Assembly: GCA_963779515.1 (NCBI GenBank)
Contig: CAVZYN010000002.1
Location: 806,001 to 870,000, forward strand
DNA from: CAVZYN01 sp963779515
GTDB taxonomy: Bacteria; Pseudomonadota; Alphaproteobacteria; Rhizobiales; Hyphomicrobiaceae
DNA: 64,000 nt
Reading direction: 5' to 3'
Shown here: piece by piece, positions 8,948 to 17,963 of the stretch
Layout: each line of letters begins with the position of its first letter
How positions within the stretch are numbered: position 1 is the stretch's first letter
Made by a program: the position numbers and the translations under genes
The notes under the pieces: generated by a model
What the model saw: the letters and a program-made list of their open reading frames with translations, nothing else
Told to the model about the DNA's origin: nothing
Databases searched by the model: none

Positions 8948-10455
8948 ATGTCGCGATCGAATGGACCGGCTGGTCGGGGGCAAGCACCGCAACCGCATCA
9001 GTGGCGCCAAGATCCGCACGCAGGTCAACAGGCGCCGCGCGCCAGCTGGCCGCCGGAAGCCTATCCGGCCGAGGGTTACGCGCAGGATCCAGCGCAGCAG
9101 CAGCACGCTCAGCATCAACAGTATGCTGCGGCGGCAGCGCCGCAAGCGTATCATTTCCCTGAAGCCGCCGAGCCTGTGACGGCGCGCACCGCGCCACCGC
9201 TGCCGCGCACCGCGGCCTATGGCCAGCAGACGAGCATTATGCGCCGCCGCAGCAATCCGCGTATCCGCCGGTTGATCCGCGCATGACGCAGCACGCGCCA
9301 CAAACCGGCTGGCCGCCAGCGCAGGATCCGCGCAATTACGATCTCGGCAACTATATGCCGTCGGATGCGGCGGAGCACGCCCAAGCCGGTTATCAGGCGC
9401 AGGGCTATCCCACGCAAACAATGCCGCAACAGCGGGCAGGGCGCGCCTATGGCGCAGAACCTGGCGAGCCGTCGCTGGATGCCGCGCACTACGGCGCGCC
9501 GCATCAGCAGGGCGGATATCCGTCAGCCGCGCACGCGCAAGCCGGCCAGCATCCTGACCAAGGGTATGCCGAAGCCGACGACTATGAGCAGGCCGAAGAC
9601 GAGCAGGAAGACACCGGACGCGGCCGGCGTGGTCTCGTGATCGTCGCGGCGCTGATCGGCGCCATCGCGATCGGTGGTGGCCTCGCCTATGCGTACAAGT
9701 CGTTCGGCAACAAGTTGGTTGCGGGCAATAAGGCGCCGGCGCCGGTCGTGAAGGCGCCCGTCGAAGCAGCCAAGGCAAAGCCCACGACGCCGGACGGCAA
9801 GCAATTCGCGAACCAGGATTCCAAAATTCTGAATGAGCGTGTGGGCACGCCCGGTGCGCCGGTCGATGTCGCGGCCTCGCAGATGAGCGCCGCCATTCAG
9901 GCCGGTAGCGATCCGAACGGCGCACGTGCGGTGCGGACCATTCCGATTACCGCGCCCGGCGCCGTGGCTGTACCGGTTCCTGCACCGTTGCCGCCAACAG
10001 CTTCGGCCGCAGCGCCGCAGCCTGCCAGGATCATCACGGCAGCCGTGCCAACACCGCCGCTGGCGCCTGCACCTTCAGCGGTCGGGGCGCCCAAGGCCGC
10101 TCAGCCGCCCGCCGCGGCAACGCAGACGGCCGCAGTGGCGACAGAAGCCCCAAGGAAAGTTGCGAAGGCCCCGGCACCTGCCGAGGCGGCCCCAAGCGGC
10201 GCCTCGGGATTCGTCGCCGTCGTCGTCTCACGCACCTCGCGCGTCGATGCCATGAAAGGCTTCGCGGATCTGCAACAGAAGTACGGCGAGGTTCTCGGCA
10301 GCAAGCCTGCCGAAGTGAAAGAGGCCAATCTCGGCGACAAGGGTACCTGGTACCGCGCCGTCGTCGGCCCGCCGGGCTCGCGCGATGCGGCGTCCAACGT
10401 CTGCAGCCAGCTGAAGACAGCGGGCTTCACGGGATGCTGGGTTTCGGGCTATTGA
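8948..10455 (+). CDS. SPOR-domain envelope protein (single-base shift)
   Basis: A bitopic inner-membrane protein with a cytoplasmic Gln/Pro/Ala/Tyr-rich N-terminal half, one membrane segment (GLVIVAALIGAIAIGGGLAY, near 9630-9690) and a long Pro/Ala linker. The C-terminal SPOR domain (GFVAVVVSRTSRVDAMKGF to GFTGCWVSGY) binds denuded septal peptidoglycan. The frame starting MSRSNGPAG at 8948 runs into a non-typical tail at about 9230. The next frame reads DEHYAPPQQSAYPPVDPR and joins without a gap to the remainder, so one base is missing around 9221-9232. A start at 9283 would cut off this low-complexity region artificially. The position between argS and nagZ is conserved in Alphaproteobacteria. 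Confidence 0.82.
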
Positions 10456-10473
10456 GCCGATGCCACTGAATTG

Positions 10474-10503
10474 AAACGGCGGCCGGTGGCCGCCGTTTTC
10501 GTT
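10474..10503 (+). terminator. Rho-independent terminator after the SPOR gene
   Basis: A perfect 11-bp stem (AAACGGCGGCC at 10474-10484 pairing with GGCCGCCGTTT at 10488-10498) with a GGT loop, followed by a T-rich tail. It lies 18 bases past the SPOR stop and before nagZ. Confidence 0.85.
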
Positions 10504-10538
10504 TGAGCCGCCCGTTCCTCGAGCCACGGAGCCGCTGC

Positions 10539-11552
10539 ATGCGCTCAGCCTTCATCACCGGTCTTGCCGGGCTGACGTTGTCGGGCGAGGAAGCCGCGTT
10601 TCTCGCGCGCACGCAGCCGGCGGGCCTGATCCTGTTCGCGCGCAATTGCGACACGCCGGATCAGATCCGCGCGCTCATCGCCGAGGCGCGCGATGCCATC
10701 GGCGCGGACGATGTGCTGGTGCTGATCGATCAGGAAGGCGGCCGGGTGCAGCGTCTGCGGCCGCCGCACTGGCGTGCTTTGCCGCCGGCCGCCAACTACG
10801 CGGCGCTCGCCCTGCGAGATGCGGAACGCGCGACGCACGCCGCGCGTCTTGCGGCGCAGCTCACCGCGCAAGATCTCTTAGCGCTCGGCATCAACACGAA
10901 TTGCGCTCCGGTGCTCGATGTGCCCGTGCCCGGGAGTCACGACATCATCGGCGACCGCGCCTATGGCAAAACGCCCGGCGACATCATCCGGCTCGGTCGC
11001 GCCGTTGCCGAAGGCTATCTTGCCGGCGGCGTGCTGCCGGTGATCAAGCACATTCCCGGACATGGCCGCGCCACCGCCGACAGTCATCTCGAATTGCCGG
11101 CGGTTGCGACTGCGCGGGCTGACCTCGAGGCGACGGACTTCGTGCCGTTCCGCGCGCTCCGCGATATTCCCGCTGCCATGACGGCGCATGTCGTGTTCAC
11201 GAGCATCGATGCCTCCGCTCCAGCCTCGACATCCGCGATCGTGCATCGCGAGATCTTGCGCGGCAGCATCGGCTACGACGGGCTGTTGATGAGCGACGAC
11301 TTGAGCATGAAGGCGCTGACGGGCCGCATGCAGGATCGTGCCGCGGCGGTGATCGCAGCTGGCTCCGATCTCGCGCTCCACTGTAACGGCAACCTGGAGG
11401 AGATGACGGCGGTGGCGGCGGGCGTGCCAAATTTGGCGGGCGACGCGCTCAGCCGGTTCCAGCGCGCGGTTGCGGTGATCGGGCAACACCAGCCGTTTGT
11501 CATGGCAGAGGCCGAGGCTTGTCTGGGGGAGGTTTTGAGCCTAACTGGGTGA
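10539..11552 (+). CDS. nagZ: Beta-N-acetylhexosaminidase (peptidoglycan recycling)
   Basis: A cytoplasmic glycoside hydrolase family 3 enzyme that removes GlcNAc from anhydro-muropeptides during wall recycling, which also influences AmpC induction in other bacteria. The 337-residue protein has DQEGGRVQRL (64-73), the family-specific KHIPGHG with the catalytic His (170-176) and MSDDLSM holding the nucleophile Asp (around 253). The ATG at 10539 follows a CGGAG; a TTG at 10503 in the same frame overlaps the terminator and is unlikely. It is followed by scpA after 54 bases. Confidence 0.94.
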   Translation: MRSAFITGLAGLTLSGEEAAFLARTQPAGLILFARNCDTPDQIRALIAEARDAIGADDVLVLIDQEGGRVQRLRPPHWRALPPAANYAALALRDAERATHAARLAAQLTAQDLLALGINTNCAPVLDVPVPGSHDIIGDRAYGKTPGDIIRLGRAVAEGYLAGGVLPVIKHIPGHGRATADSHLELPAVATARADLEATDFVPFRALRDIPAAMTAHVVFTSIDASAPASTSAIVHREILRGSIGYDGLLMSDDLSMKALTGRMQDRAAAVIAAGSDLALHCNGNLEEMTAVAAGVPNLAGDALSRFQRAVAVIGQHQPFVMAEAEACLGEVLSLTG

Positions 11553-11606
11553 ATCAGTTTATGGCTTCAATTCACAGGTTACCAACAGGTTAACGCACGA
11601 AGCAGG

Positions 11607-12452
11607 ATGAGCACGGAACCAGCCACACCTGAGTTTGATCCCAACTCCTGGCAGGCGCCCGGCAGCGAAGAGGGTCCGAGCGCGGACGAGGCGCTGGTGG
11701 TGTCGATTGGCAACTTCGAAGGCCCGCTGGATCTGCTGCTCGCGTTGGCGCGGACGCAGAAAGTCGATCTCGCCAAGATCTCGGTGCTGGAGCTGGTCGA
11801 ACAGTATCTGAGCTTCATCGCGGAGGCGCGCAAACTGCGCCTCGAACTCGCTGCCGACTATCTGGTGATGGCGGCGTGGCTGACGTTCTTGAAGTCCAAG
11901 CTGCTGCTGCCGAAAGAACTGGATGCCGTCGATCAGGTGTCGGGCGAGGAACTTGCGGCGCGGCTGGCGTTTCGGTTGCGCCGGCTCGAAGCGATGCGCA
12001 CCGCCGTTGCTCAACTCATGACCCGCAAACGTCTCGGCCTGGATGTATTTCAGCGTGGCATGCCAGAGGGCATCCGCACGATCAGGGAACGCCAGTACAC
12101 CGCCGAAATCTACGATCTCTTGAAAGCCTATGCCGATCAACGCTCGCGCCGGGTCGTCCGGCGTGCCCACGTCGTCAAGAGGCGGATGGTCTGGTCGATC
12201 AAGGATGCCCGCCAGCGGCTCGAAAAGCTCGTCGGCGCGACGGGTGAGGGCGACTGGATTCAGCTCGATTTCTTCCTCGAGCAGTTTTTGCCGTCGCCGG
12301 AGCTTGGCAAGACCGCGATGGCGAGTTCGTTTGGCGCCTCGCTCGAGATGGCACGTGAAGGCCTCGTCGAGCTCAGACAGGCGGGTCCGTTCGAGCCGAT
12401 CTATATGCGACGGCGCGAGCCTGAAGCGGAATGGCAGATTGTTCAGCAGTAA
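11607..12452 (+). CDS. scpA: Segregation and condensation protein A
   Basis: The kleisin subunit of the SMC-ScpAB complex that organises and segregates the chromosome. The 281-residue protein has the signature FEGPLDLLLALARTQKVDLAKI near residues 35-60 (quoted in part), ADYLVMAAWLTFLKSKLLLP and a C-terminal winged-helix-like region. The C-terminal half carries a basic insert (RRVVRRAHVVKRRMVWS). It begins an scpA-scpB pair and sits downstream of nagZ, as in many Alphaproteobacteria. Confidence 0.93.
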   Translation: MSTEPATPEFDPNSWQAPGSEEGPSADEALVVSIGNFEGPLDLLLALARTQKVDLAKISVLELVEQYLSFIAEARKLRLELAADYLVMAAWLTFLKSKLLLPKELDAVDQVSGEELAARLAFRLRRLEAMRTAVAQLMTRKRLGLDVFQRGMPEGIRTIRERQYTAEIYDLLKAYADQRSRRVVRRAHVVKRRMVWSIKDARQRLEKLVGATGEGDWIQLDFFLEQFLPSPELGKTAMASSFGASLEMAREGLVELRQAGPFEPIYMRRREPEAEWQIVQQ

Positions 12453-12534
12453 GGCGGGAGAGTAAGCGTGGAGTTCGATTCAGTCAGGTCGCGTAACGCG
12501 GAGAGCAAAACTGAAGAAACCAAAGGGAACAGAA

Positions 12535-13423
12535 ATGGTTCCGCCGAAGCTCAATATCGTGCACGAGCAAGACGACGATTTCGACAGAACGGAGCACGAT
12601 GACACCGAGCGGCGGGGACATCAGCCTGCGAGCACGCCCGTGAGCGCGGTCGCCGCTGCCGCCGCTGCGCGCGAACTGGCTGGCACGACGGTGCCGCATC
12701 CGCTTCCGTCCAACATCGGCAAGCTGCCGTCCGCCGATCGCGGCGAGAAGCTGCGCATTCTCGAAGCGCTGTTGTTTGCCGCCGCCGAGCCGCTCGACGA
12801 GAAGAGCCTCGCCCAGCACCTGAAGACCAGTGACGATGTGCTGGCGCTGCTGGCCGAACTGCAGGGCTTCTACGCCGGCCGCGGCGTCAATCTCGTCAAG
12901 GTCGCGGGCAAATGGTCGTTCCGTACGGCCTCCGATCTCTCCTACCTGCTCGAACGCCACGCCAGCGAGGAGCGCCGCCTGTCGAAGGCCGCGATGGAAA
13001 CGCTGGCGATCATCGCTTATCACCAGCCCGTCACCCGCGCCGAGATCGAGGAGATCCGCGGCGTGCAGACGTCGGCCGGCACGCTCGACGTGCTTGATGG
13101 CGACCGGTTGGATCCGCCCGCGCGGCCGCCGCCGTGCACCGGGGCGTCCGATCACGTATGGCAGTACAGAACAATTCCTGGAGCACTTCGGGCTCGACGC
13201 GATCAAGGATCTGCCGGGCCTTGCCGAACTCAAGGGCTCGGGCCTGCTCGACAGCACGTTGCCGCCGGACTTCATGGTCCCTGAGCCGACCGACGTCGCT
13301 GCTCTGATGCCGGACGAGCTGCCGCTCGATGCCGGCGAAGAGGAGACGATGGAACTGCCGCTCGACGAAGAGATCGAGGACGACGGCGAAGAGGGTGGCG
13401 AAACCGGCGACACCAAAGCATAA
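12535..13423 (+). CDS. scpB: Segregation and condensation protein B (single-base shift)
   Basis: A winged-helix partner of ScpA in the SMC complex. The first frame gives the low-complexity N-terminus, LRILEALLFAAAEPLDEKSL, YAGRGVNLVKVAGKWSFRT and AMETLAIIAYHQPVTRAEIE. It then leaves the family at residue ~187, just after SAGTLDVL. The adjacent frame supplies the missing part: ATGWIRPRGRRR, RPITYGSTEQFLEHFGL and DLPGLAELKGSGLL, then an acidic tail ending at 13423. One extra T around 13093-13096 explains the break. Taken together the protein is about 295 residues with both winged-helix domains complete. Confidence 0.88.
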
Positions 13424-13496
13424 GCCGCGGTTCGGCCGGTTCGGCAGTGAGCGGGCGTGGGTTTCGCGGAGTGGTTCAAGTCAATCGGGAAGGCTG

Positions 13497-14684
13497 ATGC
13501 GGCGCCGGATCAGTCCCGCCCCGGCGCATCACCGTCGTCCGCTCCACAACGCGGGCGCGCCGCCACCGCATTTGCCGCCAGCTCTGAAGTTCGATGCCGT
13601 CGAATGCCGCTTCGAGGACAAGGTCGCGCTCGCCGGTGTCACCCTCGACATCGCCGCTGGCGAAGTGGTGTGTCTGCTCGGGCCCTCGGGCTGCGGCAAG
13701 ACGACGTTGCTGCGCATCGCCTCCGGCATCGAGCGGCCGACAGCCGGCCGCGTCCTGATCAATGATCGCGAGGTTGCGGGGCCGGACCGTTTCGTGCCGC
13801 CCGAACAGCGCGGCGTCGGTCTGATGTTCCAGGATTTCGCGCTGTTCCCGCATCTGTCCATCATCGACAACGTCGCCTTCGGACTGAAGGCGCTGCCGCG
13901 CGAGGAGGCCCTGCGGGAGGCGTTGGCGATGCTCGCCCGCGTCGGGCTCGAGCGGCACGCGTCGTCGTTCCCGCACACGCTTTCAGGCGGCGAGCAGCAG
14001 CGTGTGGCGCTCGCCCGCGCGATCGTGCCGCGGCCGTCGGTGATGCTGATGGACGAGCCGTTCTCCGGGCTCGACGTGCAGCTGCGCGAGACCATGCAGG
14101 AGGAGACATTGTCGCTGCTGCGTGAAACGCGGGCGACCGGCCTGATCGTCACGCATCACCCGACGGAAGCCCTGCGCATGGCCGACCGTATCGCGGTGAT
14201 GCGGGACGGCCGCTTGATCCAGGCGGGCGAGGCCGAAGAGCTCTACCGCAGCCCGGCAGACCTGTTCGTTGCGCGGCTTTTCTCCGAGATCAACGAGGTG
14301 CCCGCGCGCGTCACGGGCGGCCGCTTTCACACGCCGATCGGATCATTTCCCGCGTTCGGCTTCATGGAAGGCGAGCAGGCGATCGTGTGCGTGCGGCGGC
14401 GCGACATCAAATTCGTGAAGCCGGGCGAGGGCAGGGCCGGGCGCGTGTTGCATTCCCGGTTCCTCGGCGACCTCGCGCATCTCGAGATCAGTGTGCAGGG
14501 GCTCGATCAACCGATTTCCGTTTTGGTGCGCGAGCACGACGCCTTGGAGCGGGGGCGCGAGGTGGGACTTTCCGTCGATCCGGACGCGCGCCTCAATTTT
14601 CCCGGCCGAGAGGTGCTGAAACCTCGTAATTCCATAGGCTTCTCCTATATGCAAGCTGGGCGCGGCTGCCTTGCCGCTGCCTAA
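13497..14684 (+). CDS. ABC transporter ATP-binding protein, ferric/sulfate-type (FbpC-like)
   Basis: The ATPase of an importer of the FbpC/PotA/CysA kind. It has Walker A GPSGCGKTT (about 62-70), Q-loop MFQDFALFP, signature LSGGEQQRVALARA (162-175) and Walker B VMLMDEPFSG. Then come the switch His in VTHHPTEAL and a C-terminal TOBE-like regulatory domain (VCVRRRDIKF onward). ATG 13497 has GGGAAGG upstream; the same frame is open to 13329 inside scpB. A frame starting MGFAEWFKSIG at 13457 looks protein-like, so the N-terminus is uncertain. No permease or binding-protein gene lies nearby, and the insertion between scpB and tatA is unusual. Confidence 0.82.
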   Translation: MRRRISPAPAHHRRPLHNAGAPPPHLPPALKFDAVECRFEDKVALAGVTLDIAAGEVVCLLGPSGCGKTTLLRIASGIERPTAGRVLINDREVAGPDRFVPPEQRGVGLMFQDFALFPHLSIIDNVAFGLKALPREEALREALAMLARVGLERHASSFPHTLSGGEQQRVALARAIVPRPSVMLMDEPFSGLDVQLRETMQEETLSLLRETRATGLIVTHHPTEALRMADRIAVMRDGRLIQAGEAEELYRSPADLFVARLFSEINEVPARVTGGRFHTPIGSFPAFGFMEGEQAIVCVRRRDIKFVKPGEGRAGRVLHSRFLGDLAHLEISVQGLDQPISVLVREHDALERGREVGLSVDPDARLNFPGREVLKPRNSIGFSYMQAGRGCLAAA

Positions 14685-14745
14685 CCTTTCTGCAATAGTG
14701 CCGCGAAATTGGCCGCAGACGCGGCCCTCGAACTGGAGACGTGTG

Positions 14746-14978
14746 ATGGGTGCAATGAGCGTATGGCACTGGCTGATCTTGCTGGCGGTCGTGCTGTTGT
14801 TTTTCGGCGGCAAAGGCAAGATCTCGTCGATCATGGGCGACGTCGCCGACGGCATCAAGAGCTTCAAGAAGGGCATGCAGGACGACGAGGCGCCAAGAAG
14901 CCCGAAGCGCCGAAGTCGATCGATGCCAACGCCGGCAAGACGGTCGATCACGCCGCCCAGACCACCAAGACGAGCTGA
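14746..14978 (+). CDS. tatA: Twin-arginine translocase subunit TatA (single-base shift)
   Basis: The pore-forming subunit of the Tat pathway for folded proteins. MSVWHWLILLAVVLLFFGG is the membrane helix. SSIMGDVADGIKSFKKGMQDDE is the amphipathic helix, quoted here only in its FKKGM core. After GMQDDEA the starting frame runs into a basic unlike-TatA tail that stays open to 15399, while the next frame reads AKKPEAPKSIDANAGKTVDH and stops at 14978 after AAQTTKTS. A single missing base at 14889-14894 accounts for it. The repaired protein is about 77 residues, normal for TatA. ATG 14746 has GGAGA upstream. Confidence 0.88.
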
Positions 14979-15119
14979 CGCGAGGCGATCGCATTCTCGG
15001 GCGCGGTCGCGCGCCCAGGAGCGTCTCGGCGGCGTCGCACCAGTCGCCGAGAAGAAGCCGCTCCACCAAAAGTGTCGCAGCGGCGCCTTGAGTTCAGCCC
15101 GAAGAGACACGACCGAAGA

Positions 15120-15545
15120 TGTTCGATATTACCTCAAGCAAGCTGTTGCTGCTCGGCATCGTGGCCCTGTTCGTGGTGGGACCCAAGGAGCTGCCGGCAT
15201 TGCTGCGCACGGTCGGCAAGTACATGGGCATGATCCGGCGGCAGGCGGCGGAGTTCCGCGCGCCAGTTCGATGACGCCATGCGCGAGACCGAACTCGCCG
15301 AACTCAAGAAGCAGGTCGAGGCGGTGGGCCAGGAAGCGGAAGCCTCGTTCCGCGAGGCCGAGGCCTCCGTCGACAAGGAAGTCCGCGAAGCGCAATTGAG
15401 CGTCGATCAGGCCATGGAAAACGGCGATCCGAAAGCCGATCCATTCGCGGTGCATGACGCCGATGGTCTGCCGCTCAGCCCAAGCGAACCGCAATCGGCC
15501 GCCGCGCGCGCCGCCGCCGCCGTGACCGAGAAGGCGGGGGCCTGA
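15120..15545 (+). CDS. tatB: Twin-arginine translocase subunit TatB (single-base shift)
   Basis: The substrate-receptor partner of TatC. From ATG 15120 the frame reads MFDITSSKLLLLGIVALFVV, then GPKELPALLRTVGKYMG, the TatB helix, Gly-Pro hinge and amphipathic helix. It then hits a stop at about 15273. The adjacent frame continues QFDDAMRETELAELKKQVEA and an acidic, Ala-rich tail to 15545. One extra C at 15261-15264 explains the break. The repaired protein is about 141 residues. It is 4 bases from tatC, so the tat genes form one operon. Confidence 0.88.
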
Positions 15546-15549
15546 CGCC

Positions 15550-16365
15550 GTGCAGGATGCAGTCACCAAGATCGACAAGGACGATCCCGCGGGCCGCCCC
15601 GGCCATGACGATATCGAGGCGTCGAAGGCGCCGCTGATGGAGCATCTGATCGAGCTCCGGCAGCGGCTGATCTACACGCTGATCGGAATCGGCATCGCGT
15701 TTGTGTTCTGCTTTTCGTTCGCCGATCAGATCTACAACTTTCTCGTCAAACCCTACATCTGGGCGCGCGGCGGCGAGAAGACCAAGATGATCTTTACCGC
15801 GCCGCAGGAATTCTTTTTCACCAAGCTGAAGCTCGCGCTGTTTGGCGCGGTTTGCCTGGCGTTTCCCATCATCGCCAATCAGGTCTGGAAGTTCGTCGCC
15901 CCTGGTCTCTACAAGAACGAGAAGCAGGCGTTCATGCCGTATCTGGTGGCGACGCCGATCCTGTTCACGATGGGCGCCGCCGTCGTCTACTACGTCGTCA
16001 TGCCGCTGATGCTGACGTTCTTCATCGGCGGCGAGGTCAAGAACGAGAACTTCTCAATCGAACTCGAGGCCCGCGTCTCGGAATACCTGTCGCTGATCAT
16101 GACGCTGATCCTTGGCATGGGCGCGTGCTTCCAGCTGCCGGTGGTGCTGTCGCTGTTGGCGCGCGCCGATATCGTGACGGCGCAGTCGCTGCGCGATTTC
16201 CGGCGTTATGCGATCGTCGCCATCACGGCTGTTGCCGCGGTGCTGTCGCCGCCCGATCCGTTCTCGATGGTGGCGATGATGCTGCCGACGATCCTGCTCT
16301 ATGAATTCTCGATCCTGCTGGTCGATTGGATTGCGAAGAAGAACGCGGCGGCGGCGAAGGCGTAG
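15550..16365 (+). CDS. tatC: Twin-arginine translocase subunit TatC
   Basis: The six-helix core of the Tat translocase, which recognises the twin-arginine signal peptide. The 271-residue protein has the conserved LMEHLIELRQRLI at the first helix, FTAPQEFFFTKLKLALFGA in the periplasmic loop region (quoted in part), FVAPGLYKNEKQAF and YLSLIMTLILGMGACFQLPV. The C-terminus retains LSPPDPFSM. The GTG at 15550 follows tatB directly. At least one likely client is in this window: the twin-arginine binding protein at 52.5 kb. Confidence 0.95.
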   Translation: MQDAVTKIDKDDPAGRPGHDDIEASKAPLMEHLIELRQRLIYTLIGIGIAFVFCFSFADQIYNFLVKPYIWARGGEKTKMIFTAPQEFFFTKLKLALFGAVCLAFPIIANQVWKFVAPGLYKNEKQAFMPYLVATPILFTMGAAVVYYVVMPLMLTFFIGGEVKNENFSIELEARVSEYLSLIMTLILGMGACFQLPVVLSLLARADIVTAQSLRDFRRYAIVAITAVAAVLSPPDPFSMVAMMLPTILLYEFSILLVDWIAKKNAAAAKA

Positions 16366-16418
16366 GTGTACAGCGTCCGGTGTCCGGTATAGGACGTTTC
16401 CCGACGCACGCGAAGAAG

Positions 16419-16529
16419 GCCCCCTCATCCGGCCTTCGGCCACCTTCTCCCTAAGGGAGAAGGATGTAAGGCGAGACTTTCTTTCCTCTCCCTTGGGGAG
16501 AGGATGCCCGAAGGGCAGGTGAGGGGCCT
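16419..16529. repeat. REP-like palindromic element, copy 1
   Basis: Between tatC and serS. A left arm CCCCTCATCCGGCCTTCGGC followed by CACCTTCTCCC is mirrored by a right arm ending GCAGGTGAGGGG, with each arm itself a hairpin. Related sequence occurs at 17839 and 25771, so it is a dispersed repeat. It may also act as a terminator for the tat operon. Confidence 0.7.
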
Positions 16530-16557
16530 TACGGAGCGAAAATAATCGAGGACACCT

Positions 16558-17835
16558 GTGTTCGACATCAAGACTATTCGCGATAATCCGGCGGCCTTCG
16601 ACAAGGGGCTCGTGAGCCGTGGCTTGGCGCCGCTGTCGGCGAAGCTGCTGGCGCTGGACGAGACGCGGCGGGCGCATCAGACCAAGCTGCAGGAAATCCA
16701 GGCGCGGCGGAACGCGGCGTCGAAGGACATCGGCAAGGCCAAGGCGGCCAAGGACGAGGCGACAGCGGCGCGGCTGATGCAAGAGGTCGCGGATCTGAAG
16801 GACGCGCTGCAGGCGGGGGAAGCCAAGCAGGCGGAGATCGACGCGGCGTTCGAGGCGGAACTCGCGGTGATCCCGAATACGCCGCGCGATGATGTGCCGG
16901 TCGGCAAGGACGAGACGGGGAATGAGGAAGTGCGGCGCGTCGGGACGCCGGGCACGTTCGCGTTCAAGCCGAAGCAGCATTTCGAGCTCGGCGAGGCGCT
17001 GGGGCTGATGGATTTTGAGACGGCGGCAAAGGTCTCGGGCGCGCGGTTCGTGTTCTTGAAGGGCGCGTTGGCGCGGCTGGAGCGGGCGCTGGCGCAGTTC
17101 ATGCTCGATTTGCATACGGGCGAGTTCGGGTACATGGAAGTCGTGCCACCGATGCTGGTGCGCGATGCGGCGGCGTATGGCACGGCGAATTTGCCGAAGT
17201 TCGCTGAGGACCTTTTCCGCACGGAGAACGGCTTCTGGCTCATTCCCACCGCCGAGGTGTCGCTGACGAATTTGGCGCGCGAGCAGATCGTCGATGAAGC
17301 GAAGCTGCCGCAACGCTATACCGCGTGGACGCCGTGCTTCCGCTCTGAGGCGGGGGCTGCCGGCAAGGATACGCGCGGCATGATCCGCCAGCACCAGTTC
17401 TCGAAGGTGGAGATGGTGTCGATCACGACGCCGGAGACGTCGCTCGCCGAGCACGAGCGCATGACCAATTGCGCCGAGGAAATCCTGAAGCGGCTCGGCC
17501 TGCCGTTCCGCACGATGTTGCTGTGCACCGGCGACATGGGCTTTGCCTCGCAGAAAACCTACGACATCGAGGTGTGGCTGCCGGGGCAGGATGCGTATCG
17601 TGAAATCTCGTCGTGCTCGGTGTGCGGTGATTTCCAGGCGCGCCGCATGGACGCGCGGTTCCGGGCCAAGGACGGCAAGCCGCACTATGTGCACACGCTG
17701 AACGGTTCCGGCCTCGCGGTCGGGCGCACGCTGATCGCGGTGCTCGAGAACTACCAGCAGGCCGACGGCAGCGTCTTGATCCCGGATGCGCTCAAGCCCT
17801 ACATGGGTGGGCTCCAACGTATAACGAAAGGATAG
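16558..17835 (+). CDS. serS: Seryl-tRNA synthetase
   Basis: A class II aminoacyl-tRNA synthetase for tRNA-Ser (and the first step for selenocysteine where present). The 425-residue protein opens MFDIKTIRDNPAAFDKGL and has the N-terminal coiled-coil arm (about 30-100, KAAKDEATAARLMQEV). Class II motif 2 is in TPCFRSEAGAAGKDTRGMIR (quoted in part), and motif 3 is LNGSGLAVGRTLIA near the end. The start codon is GTG. It lies between two REP-like elements, which isolate it from tatC and surE. Confidence 0.96.
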   Translation: MFDIKTIRDNPAAFDKGLVSRGLAPLSAKLLALDETRRAHQTKLQEIQARRNAASKDIGKAKAAKDEATAARLMQEVADLKDALQAGEAKQAEIDAAFEAELAVIPNTPRDDVPVGKDETGNEEVRRVGTPGTFAFKPKQHFELGEALGLMDFETAAKVSGARFVFLKGALARLERALAQFMLDLHTGEFGYMEVVPPMLVRDAAAYGTANLPKFAEDLFRTENGFWLIPTAEVSLTNLAREQIVDEAKLPQRYTAWTPCFRSEAGAAGKDTRGMIRQHQFSKVEMVSITTPETSLAEHERMTNCAEEILKRLGLPFRTMLLCTGDMGFASQKTYDIEVWLPGQDAYREISSCSVCGDFQARRMDARFRAKDGKPHYVHTLNGSGLAVGRTLIAVLENYQQADGSVLIPDALKPYMGGLQRITKG

Positions 17836-17838
17836 TCG

Positions 17839-17957
17839 TCCCCTCTCCCCGCCTGCGGGGAGAGGGTTAGGGTGAGGGGCGGCGCCACGTGCCGAGCAAG
17901 CGGCCGCCCCTCACCCCGACCCTCTCCCCATCGCAAGGGCGATGGGGAGAGGGGGCG
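17839..17957. repeat. REP-like palindromic element, copy 2
   Basis: Between serS and surE. Two hairpins, CCCCTCTCCCC...GGGGAGAGGG and CCCTCTCCCCATCGC...GATGGGGAGAGGG, flank a GTGAGGGGC/GCCCCTCAC inverted pair. It has the same building blocks as the elements at 16419 and 25771. The surE frame reads through it from 17889, but this is not part of the protein. Confidence 0.7.
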
Positions 17958-17963
17958 CACAAC

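Noticed and set aside
16054..17817. A 587-residue minus-strand open frame
   Set aside because: Antisense to tatC and serS, crosses a REP-like element, and is Arg/His-rich without motifs.
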